A stretch of 64,000 nucleotides of DNA from Campylobacter sp. LR291e (GCF_008633915.1 NZ_VJNV01000022.1:38384-102383), one strand, 5' to 3'. Shown: positions 8,916 to 18,330, counted from the first letter of the stretch. A program made the numbers and translations. The notes: generated from the sequence alone by a model not told the origin.

Positions 8916-9585
8916 TCTTATAAATTTACGCAAAAATAAATATCTATTAATATATTTATTTTTTGCAAAAAAATGCACATTATTAAAAAAATTAAATCCC
9001 TTAAATTTATAGTTATTTAATTTTATTTTTAGTTGATTAATCTTGTTATTTTTAGTATCTTTGATAAATTTCTCACATTTACCCTTATATCCCACATATA
9101 TATGTGCTATTTCTGTTTTGTGGTACTCCAGCTTCTAATGAATTTATTATTGTAAAGTCAACAACATACCCAATTTTATTTAATGTAATTAATATTTTTT
9201 GTATAGTTTGACAATTATCATGGCTAATAAGATTTTTGACATTTTCTAATAATACATATTTAGGTTTTTTTCCTTAAGAATTCTTGCTATATCAAAAAAA
9301 CAAGGTTCCTCTAATATCATCAAATCCCTTTTGTTTACCTGCAATACTAAATGATTGACATGTAAAACCAGCTACTAATAAATCATGGCTTGGGATATCT
9401 TTTTCGTCAATTTTTGTAATATCTCCATATAAATTTTTATTTGAAAAATTCGCAATATAAGATTGTCTTGCAAAAGAATTAATTTCTGATGCAAATACGA
9501 TATCTGCTTTTATTTTTGCTTTTTTAAAGCCTTCTTCAAATCCACCAATCCCAGCAAATAAAGATACAACTCTTATTTTAGACAT
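8916..9585 (-). pseudogene. Decayed C5-cytosine DNA methyltransferase (N-terminal and middle part)
   Basis: The open N-terminal part (9292-9585, 97 codons) has SAM motif I LFAGIGGFEEGF and motif IV GFTCQSFS followed by GKQKGFDDIRGTLFF. The usual proline before the catalytic cysteine is threonine (ACA). At the T7 run (9295-9301) the frame is lost; removing one T continues as DIARILKEK, and adding one A at the A7 run (9274-9280) restores YVLLENVKNLISH (motif VI) and EAGVPQNRN (motif VIII). A third shift follows at about 9095. The target-recognition domain and motifs IX-X are not recognisable. The left end is approximate. It lies 11 bases behind an AbrB-type gene. Confidence 0.8.
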
Positions 9586-9596
9586 AAAGTTCTTTA

Positions 9597-9782
9597 TTAT
9601 TTATCTTTGTTATCTTCATCAACTCTTAATATAAGCTGAGAATTAATCTTGTCATAATAAACCTTAAATTTGCTTTTTCCTTTTACAATATCTAAATTTT
9701 CTAAGATACTTTTAGGCATACGAATTCGCATATCTTGCTGTAATACATAAGTATCAAGGTAAATTAAATCTTTATTTTTCAT
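9597..9782 (-). CDS. AbrB/MazE-type small DNA-binding protein, probable methyltransferase controller
   Basis: A 61-residue protein whose central part (MRIRMPKSILENLDIVKGKS, then FKVYYDKINSQLILRV) fits the swapped-hairpin AbrB/SpoVT fold: a strand with R-x-x-x-P-K, then a short helix, then K-G-x-x-x-x-V. The start is an ATG with AGGAAA in front. It directly precedes the decayed C5 methyltransferase. A 29-bp palindrome lies just upstream and contains its -10 box, so autorepression is likely. It could be an antitoxin-like orphan, but no toxin gene is adjacent; a role as a restriction-modification controller is an inference from position. Confidence 0.6.
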   Translation of the reverse strand: MKNKDLIYLDTYVLQQDMRIRMPKSILENLDIVKGKSKFKVYYDKINSQLILRVDEDNKDK

Positions 9783-9792
9783 TTTTGTTTCC

Positions 9793-9821
9793 TAGACTAT
9801 ATTTAGTTTAATTATAGTCTA
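9793..9821 (-). promoter_or_regulatory. Palindromic operator overlapping the AbrB-gene promoter
   Basis: TAGACTATA, 11 bases, TATAGTCTA: perfect 9-base arms with 20 bases (two helical turns) between arm starts. On the minus strand the upstream arm contains TATAAT (complement of 9811-9816), a good -10 box, and the other arm abuts the AGGAAA ribosome site. Such placement would let a bound dimer or tetramer block transcription. Confidence 0.65.
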
Positions 9822-9901
9822 AATTTTAAATTTTGTCAAAGCAAAGATTATTTGCAATATTTAGCTAAAATTACTATTAAAATTTTTTTAAAGGATAAAA
9901 T

Positions 9902-10354
9902 GTGAAAAAGGACTTAAAATATTATATGAATTTGCCTTATGAACTTATTATAACAAGTAAAGAGGGAAAGTATTTTGCTAGGTATAAGGATTTTCCTTTA
10001 AGCCTTAGTGCAAAGACAGAAAAAAAGGCTATTAAAAGGTTAAAAAATGCTTTTGCTAAAAGGCTTAAAATAATGCTTAAAAATAATGATTTTATAAAAG
10101 AACCTAGCAAAAAAGAAACAATACTTAAAAATCTTAATGAACTTTTTGTTTCTAGGGCTAAATTTTATGCCTTTTTTGATGAAAATATAGCAAAAATAAA
10201 GGGCGATATTTTTGATTTTGAAAACGCTGAGGCTTTAAATGTAAAAAAAGTTTATGAACGATTTTATCATTTTGATTATGCTATTAGAAAATTATTACCT
10301 AGTGTTTATAGTGCTTATGAGATTAAAGATAGTGATTTAAGTAAGGACTTTTAA
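9902..10354 (+). CDS. HicB-like small protein of unknown function
   Basis: A 150-residue protein with a GTG start (the ATG two bases earlier reads straight into TGA) preceded by AAAGGAT. Residues 8-60 (MNLPYELIITSKEGKYFARY, then KDFPLSLSAKTEKKAI) resemble the partly degraded RNase H fold of HicB antitoxins and HicB-like proteins; no HicA toxin gene is adjacent. The C-terminal half is helical and unrecognised. A gene at the same place next to cmeC exists in C. jejuni as I recall. Function unknown; an orphan regulator is one possibility. Confidence 0.7.
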   Translation: MKKDLKYYMNLPYELIITSKEGKYFARYKDFPLSLSAKTEKKAIKRLKNAFAKRLKIMLKNNDFIKEPSKKETILKNLNELFVSRAKFYAFFDENIAKIKGDIFDFENAEALNVKKVYERFYHFDYAIRKLLPSVYSAYEIKDSDLSKDF

Positions 10355-10363
10355 GTCCTTACT
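10340..10363. terminator. Bidirectional terminator between convergent genes
   Basis: 11-base arms AGTAAGGACTT / AAGTCCTTACT around a 2-base centre. It holds the stop codon of the HicB-like gene and that of cmeC, so it likely ends both transcripts. Confidence 0.6.
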
Positions 10364-11804
10364 CTCTAAATGAAAAATTTAAATTCTTAGCATCTTCTTC
10401 TATATTATCACCTATCTTATCGTCTGCCTTAAAGCCACCTCCAAAGGCTTTAATTACTTCAACAATAGCATTTGCCATATCGTAATTTGCACTAGCAAAG
10501 GAAATTCTAGCATTAAGTAAATTTCTTCTAGCATCTAAATATTCTATAAGTGGAATATTGCCATTTTCATAACGAATACTTGCTAGGTCATAAATTTTTT
10601 CTTGAGAACTTAGCAAGGTTTTATAATTTTCATAATTTTGCATACTTGTTTGTCTTTGGGCTAAGGCTAAACGCACTTCTGCAAAGGCAGTTCTAAGTAT
10701 GTTTTCATAATTTAAAAAGGCCTCATCCTTTGCAAGTTTAGCTAAATTTACACTTTGCCAAATTTCACCCCATCTAAAAATAGGCAGGGTAAAGCTACCA
10801 CCTATATTCCAGGTTTTGCTACCATCTTTTAATAAAAGGTCTAAATCATAGCTTTCAAAACCAAAAAGTCCTGTTATAGAAATGCTTGGCAAAAAGGCAG
10901 TTCTTGCCACACCTACAAGGTAATTTTGCTGTGTTAGTGTTTGTAAGGCTGCACCAATATCAGGTCTTTGAAGTAAAATTTCACTACTAATGCCCTCGGG
11001 CAAAGATAGGGAATATTTTGCAAATTTAGTATAATCTTGTTCATTATATAAAATATCATCTAAATCATCACTTCCTATTAAAATTTTAAGCACCTTTAAG
11101 TAATTTTCCTTAGTGGCAATGGCACTTGTATATTGAGCCCTTACGCTTTGTAATTCAGCCCTATTTTGTTCTAACTCATACTCATCAATGCTACCTGCTT
11201 CAAATTGAATTTCTTTTATCTCATAGGTTTGTGTATAAGCATCCAAAGTTTCTTTTAAGATATTCATATTTTCATAAGCATTTGCTAGGTTAAAATATCC
11301 TTGTACCACACTTGCAATAATAGACAAACGAGAGGCCTCATAGTCAAATTCACTAGCCCTTAGGGCTGCTTGTCCTGCAAAAAAGGAATCTCTATATTTA
11401 CCCCATAAGTCAAGTTCATAACTCATTTGAAGACCTAGGATAAAATCATTGCCATATACAAAATTATTTGTTTGATTGCTTGGGGCATTTTTTGAAGTTT
11501 TAGCCCTAGTCCCACTTCCAGTAGCATCAATTTTAGGCAATAAATCGCTAAATTCAATACCAAGTTGCGCGGCTGCTTTTTCAAGGTTAATATAAGCAAT
11601 ACGCAAATCGGTATTATTTTTTAAGGCCTGTTCTACAAGTTTATTTAATTTTTCATCCTCAAAGCCTCTCCACCATTGTTTAGAAAGGCTTGTATTATCA
11701 TCCTTTGCAGTGTAATTTGCCTCGGGTATTACTAATCTAGGCTTTAAAGAACAAGCCGTAAAAAACAAGGCAAAAATTAAAATTAAAATGTGTAACTTAT
11801 TCAT
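10359..11804 (-). CDS. cmeC: Multidrug efflux outer-membrane channel CmeC
   Basis: Outer-membrane factor of the CmeABC pump, exporting bile salts and many antimicrobials. The 481-residue lipoprotein begins with a signal peptide ending in the lipobox LFFTAC (Cys about residue 18). The mature part has the two OEP/TolC repeats with long helices, for example GNIPLIEYLDARRNLLNARI near the end. It overlaps cmeB by 8 bases and is the last gene of the cmeABC operon. Length is close to the C. jejuni protein (about 492). Confidence 0.96.
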   Translation of the reverse strand: MNKLHILILIFALFFTACSLKPRLVIPEANYTAKDDNTSLSKQWWRGFEDEKLNKLVEQALKNNTDLRIAYINLEKAAAQLGIEFSDLLPKIDATGSGTRAKTSKNAPSNQTNNFVYGNDFILGLQMSYELDLWGKYRDSFFAGQAALRASEFDYEASRLSIIASVVQGYFNLANAYENMNILKETLDAYTQTYEIKEIQFEAGSIDEYELEQNRAELQSVRAQYTSAIATKENYLKVLKILIGSDDLDDILYNEQDYTKFAKYSLSLPEGISSEILLQRPDIGAALQTLTQQNYLVGVARTAFLPSISITGLFGFESYDLDLLLKDGSKTWNIGGSFTLPIFRWGEIWQSVNLAKLAKDEAFLNYENILRTAFAEVRLALAQRQTSMQNYENYKTLLSSQEKIYDLASIRYENGNIPLIEYLDARRNLLNARISFASANYDMANAIVEVIKAFGGGFKADDKIGDNIEEDAKNLNFSFRE

Positions 11805-14800
11805 TTATTATTCCTTTTTTCTTATCAAGCCATTTATTAAAGGTTTCTAGTAGATAGAAAAATAAAGGTACAAAAAAGATTGCTATGGTAGATGCTGCTA
11901 CTATGCCTCCAAGAAGTCCGGTACCAAGTGATTGGCGACTTGCCGCACCTGCCCCAGTTGCTACAACTAGTGGCACAATTCCAAGACCAAAGGCTAAGGA
12001 GGTCATAACAATAGGTCTAAATCTAAGTCTAGCAGCTTCTAAACTAGCATCAAATATGCTTTTTCCATCTCTTAAATGTGCCTCCATGGCAAATTCCACG
12101 ATTAATATTGCATTTTTTGCCGAAAGTCCTATTAAGAGTAAGAGTCCAGTTTGCAAGTATACATCATTACTAAAATCCCTTAAATAAGTAAACAACAAAG
12201 ACCCAAGCACCGCAAAAGGCACGGCCGTAATAACTGCTGCTGGCATAAGCCATCTTTCATATTGGGCTGCTAAGATTAAAAACACGAAAACAAGTCCTAT
12301 AGCAAAGGCTATTTGCCCATCGCTTGAACTTGTTACTTCTTGATAAGCAGTACCTGACCAAGCAATAGTATAATCACTTCCTAAAACCTCACTTGACACC
12401 TCAGAGATTGCTTGAATGGCTTGACCTGAGGTATAACCAGTAGCAGGGTCGCCTTGTACGAGGGCAGCTGGGAAGAGATTAAATCTTTTAACATCATCAG
12501 GACCACTTGAAGTACTTAGTGTTAAAATTGCATCAAGAGGTATCATATTGCCATCACTTGATTTAACATAAATTTTATTTAAGGCATCTTGGGTATTTCT
12601 AAAATCACCCTTAGCCCTAACATTTACTTGGAAATTCTTTCCATACATTGAAAAGTCATTTACATAATAAGTTCCTATAGTAGAAGCAACCGTTGTAAAG
12701 ACATCTTGCATAGTAAGATTATAAAATTTAAGTTTATCTCTATCAATTTCTAGTTTATATTGAGGATAACTTGTATCAAGCGTTGTACGCACATTAGAAA
12801 GTTCTGGTCTAGCCCTTGCTACTTGGACTAACTCATTTACATCAAGTTGAATCTCATTATAAGTTTTACCACTACGATTTTGCACATACATATCAAAGCC
12901 ACCTGTTATACTAAGACCTTGAATTGGTGGTGGGTTAATGAAAAAGGTTTGACCTTCCGTATTATAAGCATATTTTCTATTATAAGAATTTGTAACATCA
13001 AAGGCGGTTTCTTTTCTATTTTTTATATCTTTAAGATTAACAAAGGCAACCCCTGAATTTTCTTTTAAAGATGAAGTTAATATATCCCAACCTATCATAG
13101 CCATACTATCTTTAATTACGGGGTCTTGTTTAAATACCCCGTCCATTTTATCTATATAATCAACCGTTCTATTTAGTGACGAACCTGCTTGTAAATTTGT
13201 AATGGCTATAAATACACTCTGATCTTCCACAGGCACTAATGAGGTAGGAATTTTTGTATATAAAAAAACGGTTGCTACTATAAAGATAAAAAATAATATA
13301 ACAAATAATTTTAATCTATGCAAAACATAACGAACCCCATTTACAAAGACCTCTGTCGACCAATCAAAAAAGGCGTTAAATTTTTCCACAAATTTAAAGG
13401 GTGATTCATGAGTTCTTCTTAGATACATAGCACAAAGTGAAGGCGTTAGGGTAAGTGCCACAAAGCCTGATATTGACACTGAAACAGCTAGAGTTAGGGC
13501 AAATTGTTTTTGAATTTCGCCAACAAAGCCTGAGTTAAAGGACACAGGAATAAACACAGCACAAAGTACTAAAACTATAGAAACAACAGGTGAGGTCATT
13601 TCTTTCATGGATTGAATGGCCGCATCTTTTATGGATATATCTTTGTTTTGGTGAATGATTCTATCTATGTTTTCCACAACTATAATTGCATCATCAACAA
13701 CTATACCAATAGCCAAAATCAAAGCAAAAAGGGTAAGTAAATTTATAGAAAAGCCTAAGGCATAAAGTCCTGCAAAGGTCCCTATAATAGAAACAGGCAC
13801 GGCTATCATAGGGATAATGGTAGAACGAAAATTCTTTAAGAACATATACATAACCAAAATAACTAAAACTAGGGCTTCAAAAAAGGTTTTTACCACCTCT
13901 TTTATAGAATCTATGATAAAGGTAGTAGTATCATAAGGAATTCTATATATTAAGCCTTCTGGAAAGGTTTTTGAAAGTTCTTCCATTTTTTCACTTACAA
14001 GCCTTGCTGTTTCAATTGAATTTGCACCAGATTGTAAATTTATGATAATAGGCACAGCATCCCCACCTGTATCTCTACCTTGAGAAACATATTGTTTAGA
14101 CCCTATCTCTACTTCTGAAACATCCTTTAATCTTAAAAAAGAACCATCACTATTTACTCTTAAAATTACATTTTCAAATTCCTCAACCGTTCTAAGTTGC
14201 CCTTGCATAGTGATTTGATAAACATAAGGAGACTTATTAATTACAGGCTCTTCTCCTATCTTACCTGTGGCATATTGCATATTTTGGTCATCAATTGCAC
14301 TAAGCACTTCATTAGCTGTGATTTGATATTTATTTAATAAGTCAGGGTCAAGCCATACACGCATAGAATAGTCTTTATTACCAATTGCTGTAGCATCACC
14401 AACACCTGGAACGCGTTTTAAGTCATCTAAGACATTTAAAACTATATAATTATAAACTTCTGTTGAATTCATACTTCCATCAGTTGAAACTAAGGTTAGG
14501 GCCTCAAGTGTAGTTGAACTTGCCTTTCTAACCGTAACACCTAGTCTTTTTACCTCTTCTGGTAGTTTAGAACTAGCATTTGAAACGCGATTATTAACAT
14601 CTATTGTAGCTTGGTCAGGGTCCGTTCCTATCCTAAAATAAACAGTCATTCTCATAGTACCAGCACTTGCTGTAGTTTCCATGTAAATCATATTATCCAC
14701 GCCGTTAATTTGTTCTTCAAGTGGCGTAGCAACGGTTGTTGCAATGGTTGCAGCATCAGCACCTGTATAAGTAGCACTAACACTAACTGTTGGAGGGGTT

Positions 14801-14916
14801 AGTGAGGGGTATTGTTCTATAGGTAAGGATATTAAAGACATAGCACCTGCTAGCGTGATTATAATAGAAATAACACAAGCTAAAACAGGTCTTTCTATAA
14901 AAAATTTAGAAAACAT
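11797..14916 (-). CDS. cmeB: RND multidrug efflux transporter CmeB
   Basis: Inner-membrane proton-driven drug exporter, the energised part of CmeABC. The 1039-residue protein has the RND layout of twelve membrane segments and two large periplasmic loops. It starts MFSKFFIERPVLACVISII and carries the proton-relay motif GIVVDDAIIVVENIDR near residue 400 with the paired aspartates. HAE1-family length is normal (C. jejuni CmeB about 1040). It follows cmeA by 9 bases and overlaps cmeC. No lesion is seen, so a working pump is expected. Confidence 0.97.
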   Translation of the reverse strand: MFSKFFIERPVLACVISIIITLAGAMSLISLPIEQYPSLTPPTVSVSATYTGADAATIATTVATPLEEQINGVDNMIYMETTASAGTMRMTVYFRIGTDPDQATIDVNNRVSNASSKLPEEVKRLGVTVRKASSTTLEALTLVSTDGSMNSTEVYNYIVLNVLDDLKRVPGVGDATAIGNKDYSMRVWLDPDLLNKYQITANEVLSAIDDQNMQYATGKIGEEPVINKSPYVYQITMQGQLRTVEEFENVILRVNSDGSFLRLKDVSEVEIGSKQYVSQGRDTGGDAVPIIINLQSGANSIETARLVSEKMEELSKTFPEGLIYRIPYDTTTFIIDSIKEVVKTFFEALVLVILVMYMFLKNFRSTIIPMIAVPVSIIGTFAGLYALGFSINLLTLFALILAIGIVVDDAIIVVENIDRIIHQNKDISIKDAAIQSMKEMTSPVVSIVLVLCAVFIPVSFNSGFVGEIQKQFALTLAVSVSISGFVALTLTPSLCAMYLRRTHESPFKFVEKFNAFFDWSTEVFVNGVRYVLHRLKLFVILFFIFIVATVFLYTKIPTSLVPVEDQSVFIAITNLQAGSSLNRTVDYIDKMDGVFKQDPVIKDSMAMIGWDILTSSLKENSGVAFVNLKDIKNRKETAFDVTNSYNRKYAYNTEGQTFFINPPPIQGLSITGGFDMYVQNRSGKTYNEIQLDVNELVQVARARPELSNVRTTLDTSYPQYKLEIDRDKLKFYNLTMQDVFTTVASTIGTYYVNDFSMYGKNFQVNVRAKGDFRNTQDALNKIYVKSSDGNMIPLDAILTLSTSSGPDDVKRFNLFPAALVQGDPATGYTSGQAIQAISEVSSEVLGSDYTIAWSGTAYQEVTSSSDGQIAFAIGLVFVFLILAAQYERWLMPAAVITAVPFAVLGSLLFTYLRDFSNDVYLQTGLLLLIGLSAKNAILIVEFAMEAHLRDGKSIFDASLEAARLRFRPIVMTSLAFGLGIVPLVVATGAGAASRQSLGTGLLGGIVAASTIAIFFVPLFFYLLETFNKWLDKKKGIINE

Positions 14917-14925
14917 TGCTAGCTC

Positions 14926-16086
14926 CTAATTTGTCTCGTTATTTTCACTAGCAATCTCACTAGCTATATGGGCTTGAATATTTTCTTCTTGTGCTCCAAG
15001 TTCTCTAACAGGACTTCCAGCACCGATTTTTTTGAAATTATCAATTATAACCTTATCACCTTCATTTATACCACTTTCAATAATCACGTAATCACTTGTT
15101 TGATAACTTACCTTAACAACATTCTTTTTAACCGTGCTTTCTTCGGAGATAGTATAAAGATAATTTTCTTTTTGGTCCTGCATCAAAGCAATGCGTGGAA
15201 TTTTAAAACCACCCTTTTGTATAAAACCATCACTTGCAAGAGTTACAAAGGTACCTGGTAATAAAACAGAATTTGAATTATCAAACACGGCCTTAGCTTT
15301 TACAGAACCACTTTTTAAATCAATAACTGAATCAATAAAATAAAGCTCGCCTTCATATTCTCTTTCAGCCGTTTTAAAAGAAACCTTATAATTTTGCAAA
15401 TCCCATCTTCCATTTTGCAAATTTCTTTCTATATTTAATTTATTTGTATCAGAAATGTAAAAATCAGCATAGATAGGGTTTAAATTCGTAACCCTAACTA
15501 AATCAGTACTAGATGCTATTACATAATCGCCCACATTAATTAAGGCATCGCCTACCATGCCATCAAAGGGTGCTTTTATCTCAGTATAATCTAAGTCAAT
15601 CTTAGCATTTGAAACATCAGCCCTAGCACTTTCAAGCGTAGCTTTAGTGCTTTTATAGGTTGCAAGGCTTGTGTCAAAATCCTTTTGAGATATAGCATTT
15701 TTAGCAATTAAAATTTTATTTCTTTCGTGGTCTTTTTCAGCATTGTCAAAATCAGCCCTAGCTTGTAAGGCCTTACCCCAGGCTGCATCAACTGCTGCTT
15801 TGTATTTGTAAGGTTCTATTAAAAAGAGTTTATCCCCTTTTTTTACATAGTCACCCGCCTTAAAATATTTTTCCATTATGACCCCATTAACTTGAGGTTT
15901 TATCACTACATCATAATCACTTACTAACTGGGCTGGATATTCAAATTTTAAAGGTAAATCCTCAGGTATAGCAATTACTATGTTAACTCCTTGTGGTGGC
16001 AAAGCTTGTGGGGCTGGTTTTTCACAAGCTGTTATTAATAAGGTTGCAAGTAGTGTAAAGCATATATTTTTATTTACAAAGTTCAT
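14926..16086 (-). CDS. cmeA: Efflux pump periplasmic adaptor CmeA
   Basis: Membrane-fusion protein joining CmeB to CmeC. The 386-residue lipoprotein has a signal peptide with lipobox LITAC (Cys about residue 21). The mature part shows the lipoyl/hairpin layout: VIKPQVNGVI near residue 65, an alpha-hairpin of ANAEKDHERNK type around 100-165, and the second lipoyl half with IKAPFDGMVGDALINVGDYV near 172. First gene of cmeABC; its leader (16087-16261) contains the CmeR-type operator. The start has AAAGGT eight bases upstream. Confidence 0.96.
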   Translation of the reverse strand: MNFVNKNICFTLLATLLITACEKPAPQALPPQGVNIVIAIPEDLPLKFEYPAQLVSDYDVVIKPQVNGVIMEKYFKAGDYVKKGDKLFLIEPYKYKAAVDAAWGKALQARADFDNAEKDHERNKILIAKNAISQKDFDTSLATYKSTKATLESARADVSNAKIDLDYTEIKAPFDGMVGDALINVGDYVIASSTDLVRVTNLNPIYADFYISDTNKLNIERNLQNGRWDLQNYKVSFKTAEREYEGELYFIDSVIDLKSGSVKAKAVFDNSNSVLLPGTFVTLASDGFIQKGGFKIPRIALMQDQKENYLYTISEESTVKKNVVKVSYQTSDYVIIESGINEGDKVIIDNFKKIGAGSPVRELGAQEENIQAHIASEIASENNETN

Positions 16087-16188
16087 TTTTTTACCTTTCT
16101 GTTTTTAAAATTTTATATTTTAGTATTTGTAATTTAACGATTGTTTTATAAACCTTCTAAGTCCCTTAAAACTTCGATTTGTTAAAAA

Positions 16189-16204
16189 AGTAATTGTTAT
16201 TACT
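16189..16204. promoter_or_regulatory. CmeR operator (inverted repeat) upstream of cmeA
   Basis: AGTAAT, TGTT, ATTACT is a perfect 16-bp inverted repeat in the cmeR-cmeA gap. The CmeR site reported in C. jejuni is, from memory, TGTAATAAATATTACA; the core GTAAT-N4-ATTAC is identical here. A second weaker repeat, ATGTA-GTT-TACAT, lies at 16216-16228 and could bind another regulator. Confidence 0.75.
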
Positions 16205-16261
16205 AAATTAAAAAAATGTAGTTTACATAAATTTGGTTAATATAATGGTTAATGAAAAAAA

Positions 16262-16891
16262 TTATTTTAAATTTTTTATACCACTTAAAAAAATTTCAAC
16301 TACAAGTTTTACGCGTTTTTTTTGTTCTTGTTTACTTAAAAGCTTTTTATCCATTAATACGCTTAAATTATAATTTGGGTCCTTTATCATAGTACAAAAT
16401 AACTCAGCTAACTCAAGCGCATTTTCACTTAAAAATTTACTATCTTGTTGTTTAAAATAATTTGCTAAAAGCTGGTCTATGAATTTAGACCTATTTTTGT
16501 TAAACCAAGTAGCTATTAATTTATCCTTGCTATAAACTTGCGAGTAAATTATCTTACCAAGCGTAATAGTATTGTTATCATTAAAAATTTGTATAAAGGC
16601 TAATCCAAAACGATACAAAATATCCTTTAAATCATTATTTTTTATCTTTGCTAAATGCTTTGTAACATTCTCAAAATGCTTTGTAGTTCTTTCTTCTAGT
16701 ATAACTAAAAATAAGTCCTTTTTGTTTTTGTAAGTATTATAAATATTAGAATAAGAACCACCCGATAACTTAATAATATCGTTAATACTAGTTTTCTCAT
16801 AACCCTTGGTTAAAAATAACTCAAGGGCTACTTCTTTAATCTTTTCTTGCCTAGCTATTGCCTTTGGCGTTGGAGTTTTATTTTTTTTCAT
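16262..16891 (-). CDS. cmeR: TetR-family repressor CmeR
   Basis: Repressor of cmeABC that responds to bile salts in C. jejuni. The 209-residue protein opens with a TetR HTH: ARQEKIKEVALELFLTKGYE, then TSINDIIKLSGGSYSNIYN at residues 13-55, closely matching CmeR; the C-terminal ligand-binding domain has diverged more. I chose the ATG at 16889-16891 because the protein then starts MKKNKTPTP, aligning with known CmeR; an upstream start at 16951 would add 20 residues read inside the ccoG-like gene. It overlaps the ccoG-like gene by 14 bases and may share its transcript. Confidence 0.93.
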   Translation of the reverse strand: MKKNKTPTPKAIARQEKIKEVALELFLTKGYEKTSINDIIKLSGGSYSNIYNTYKNKKDLFLVILEERTTKHFENVTKHLAKIKNNDLKDILYRFGLAFIQIFNDNNTITLGKIIYSQVYSKDKLIATWFNKNRSKFIDQLLANYFKQQDSKFLSENALELAELFCTMIKDPNYNLSVLMDKKLLSKQEQKKRVKLVVEIFLSGIKNLK

Positions 16892-18257
16892 CTTTAAACT
16901 TGTCAAATTCGGTATTTTTAGGATAAGAAAAAATACTTTCTCTAAACACAACTATATTTTCATCATCAACTGCGTAAGCCCTTATGTGTAAAGGAATGAT
17001 AGTATCTTTTTTATCATCATTTGCAAGTTTTTTTGTAGCCCTTAGGGTTACTACTTTTTTAGTATTTGCACCTGCTTTTAAGGTAAATGGCTTACTAGGA
17101 CTTACTATTTCAATCCCACCTTCAATGCCTTCTAAAATGGCTTCAAAATAATACTGGTGGTCTTTATTATCAGTATTTTGGAATAAGAAAGTATAAGCAT
17201 TAATTACTTCTAATTTATCATTTTTCTTTTCTATGTGATATAGTTCAGTAGCCCTATTTATGTTTAAAAGCATATGCTCTTTTTTCGTACTTGCAATCAA
17301 TAAGCCTATAAAAACTATACTTAAAACTACCACATAAGCAATGGTTCTAAATCTAAAATAATTTACCTTTTGCCTTGTTTCAATGGACTTTGCACTGGTC
17401 CAATTTATCAAAGAAGGTCTATTAAATTTAAGTTGAATTTTAGAACAAGCATCAGCACATTCTAAGCAGTTAATACATTCCAGTTGCATACCCTTTCTTA
17501 TATCAATATGTGTTGGACACACGCTAACACAGGCCTCGCAACCTATACATTCTCCTTGAGGCGGCTTTTTATGTAATTTTGTATGCCCATCATAAATAAC
17601 CCCTCCTCTTTTTTCATCATAAATTACTTGAATGGTATCATGGTCAAACATTACAGATTGTATTCTTGCATAAGGACACACATAAATACAAAATTTTTCT
17701 TGCAAATACATAATATCAAAGCTTAAAAACAAAGATGCAAAAAAGATAATCCCTATTAAAAGCATATGTTCGCCCGGATTTTGAATATAAGCAAAAAAAT
17801 CTTCTGGTGGTATAAAATACCATAATAAATTACTCACTGCTATAATAGAAACGCAGTAAAACAAAATACCAGCTATAAATTTCTTAACAAATTGTCCTTG
17901 AAATTCCTTTTGTTTATCCTTAATATTTTTTCTAATTTTAAGTAGTTTAGTTTGGATAATATCCCTATAAATAACGCGAAAAATTGTCTGTGGACAGGAC
18001 CACGCACACCAAATTCTACCAGCTAATGTTGTTATAAAAAATATTGTTAAAAATAAAAGTATCAACAAAAACGGCATTAAGTAAAGTTCTTGAGTATCAA
18101 AGGCTACAAAAAATAAATTTAATTTTTTGTGGTCAAAACTAAGTAAAAAGAAATGGTTTTTATTAACTCTAATAAAGGGCAAGGCAAAAATAACAATAGT
18201 AGCAAGTATATAAAAAATATACCTTTTATTTGTATAATTAGTAATACAGGCTTTCAT
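16878..18257 (-). CDS. ccoG: CcoG-like cytochrome oxidase accessory protein (4Fe-4S, polytopic membrane)
   Basis: Membrane iron-sulfur protein of the CcoG/RdxA/FixG family; CcoG reduces copper for assembly of cbb3 oxidase. The 459-residue protein has N-terminal membrane segments, the CAWSCPQTIFR and CIYVCPYAR motifs, a double ferredoxin module (CIGCEACVSVCP and CINCLECADACSK at about residues 240-285), another membrane segment and a C-terminal Ig-like domain. Start chosen at ATG 18257 with GGAG five bases ahead; a GTG six bases earlier lies within that ribosome site. The gene lies between cmeR and rpsU as in C. jejuni. Confidence 0.93.
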   Translation of the reverse strand: MKACITNYTNKRYIFYILATIVIFALPFIRVNKNHFFLLSFDHKKLNLFFVAFDTQELYLMPFLLILLFLTIFFITTLAGRIWCAWSCPQTIFRVIYRDIIQTKLLKIRKNIKDKQKEFQGQFVKKFIAGILFYCVSIIAVSNLLWYFIPPEDFFAYIQNPGEHMLLIGIIFFASLFLSFDIMYLQEKFCIYVCPYARIQSVMFDHDTIQVIYDEKRGGVIYDGHTKLHKKPPQGECIGCEACVSVCPTHIDIRKGMQLECINCLECADACSKIQLKFNRPSLINWTSAKSIETRQKVNYFRFRTIAYVVVLSIVFIGLLIASTKKEHMLLNINRATELYHIEKKNDKLEVINAYTFLFQNTDNKDHQYYFEAILEGIEGGIEIVSPSKPFTLKAGANTKKVVTLRATKKLANDDKKDTIIPLHIRAYAVDDENIVVFRESIFSYPKNTEFDKFKDEKK

Positions 18258-18330
18258 AAGCACTCCTTCTCATTTTTTGTGATATTAATACTAAAAAAAT
18301 AAAATAAGACTTAAATAGTGTTAAAATATC

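Noticed and set aside
8853..9095. 80-residue minus-strand ORF after the FapA gene
   Set aside because: Its middle part looks like continuation of the decayed methyltransferase in another frame, and its end runs through a perfect hairpin and into the FapA stop; no independent gene is supported.
9902..10354. HicAB toxin-antitoxin pair
   Set aside because: Only a HicB-like domain is seen; no small HicA-like gene is adjacent on either strand.
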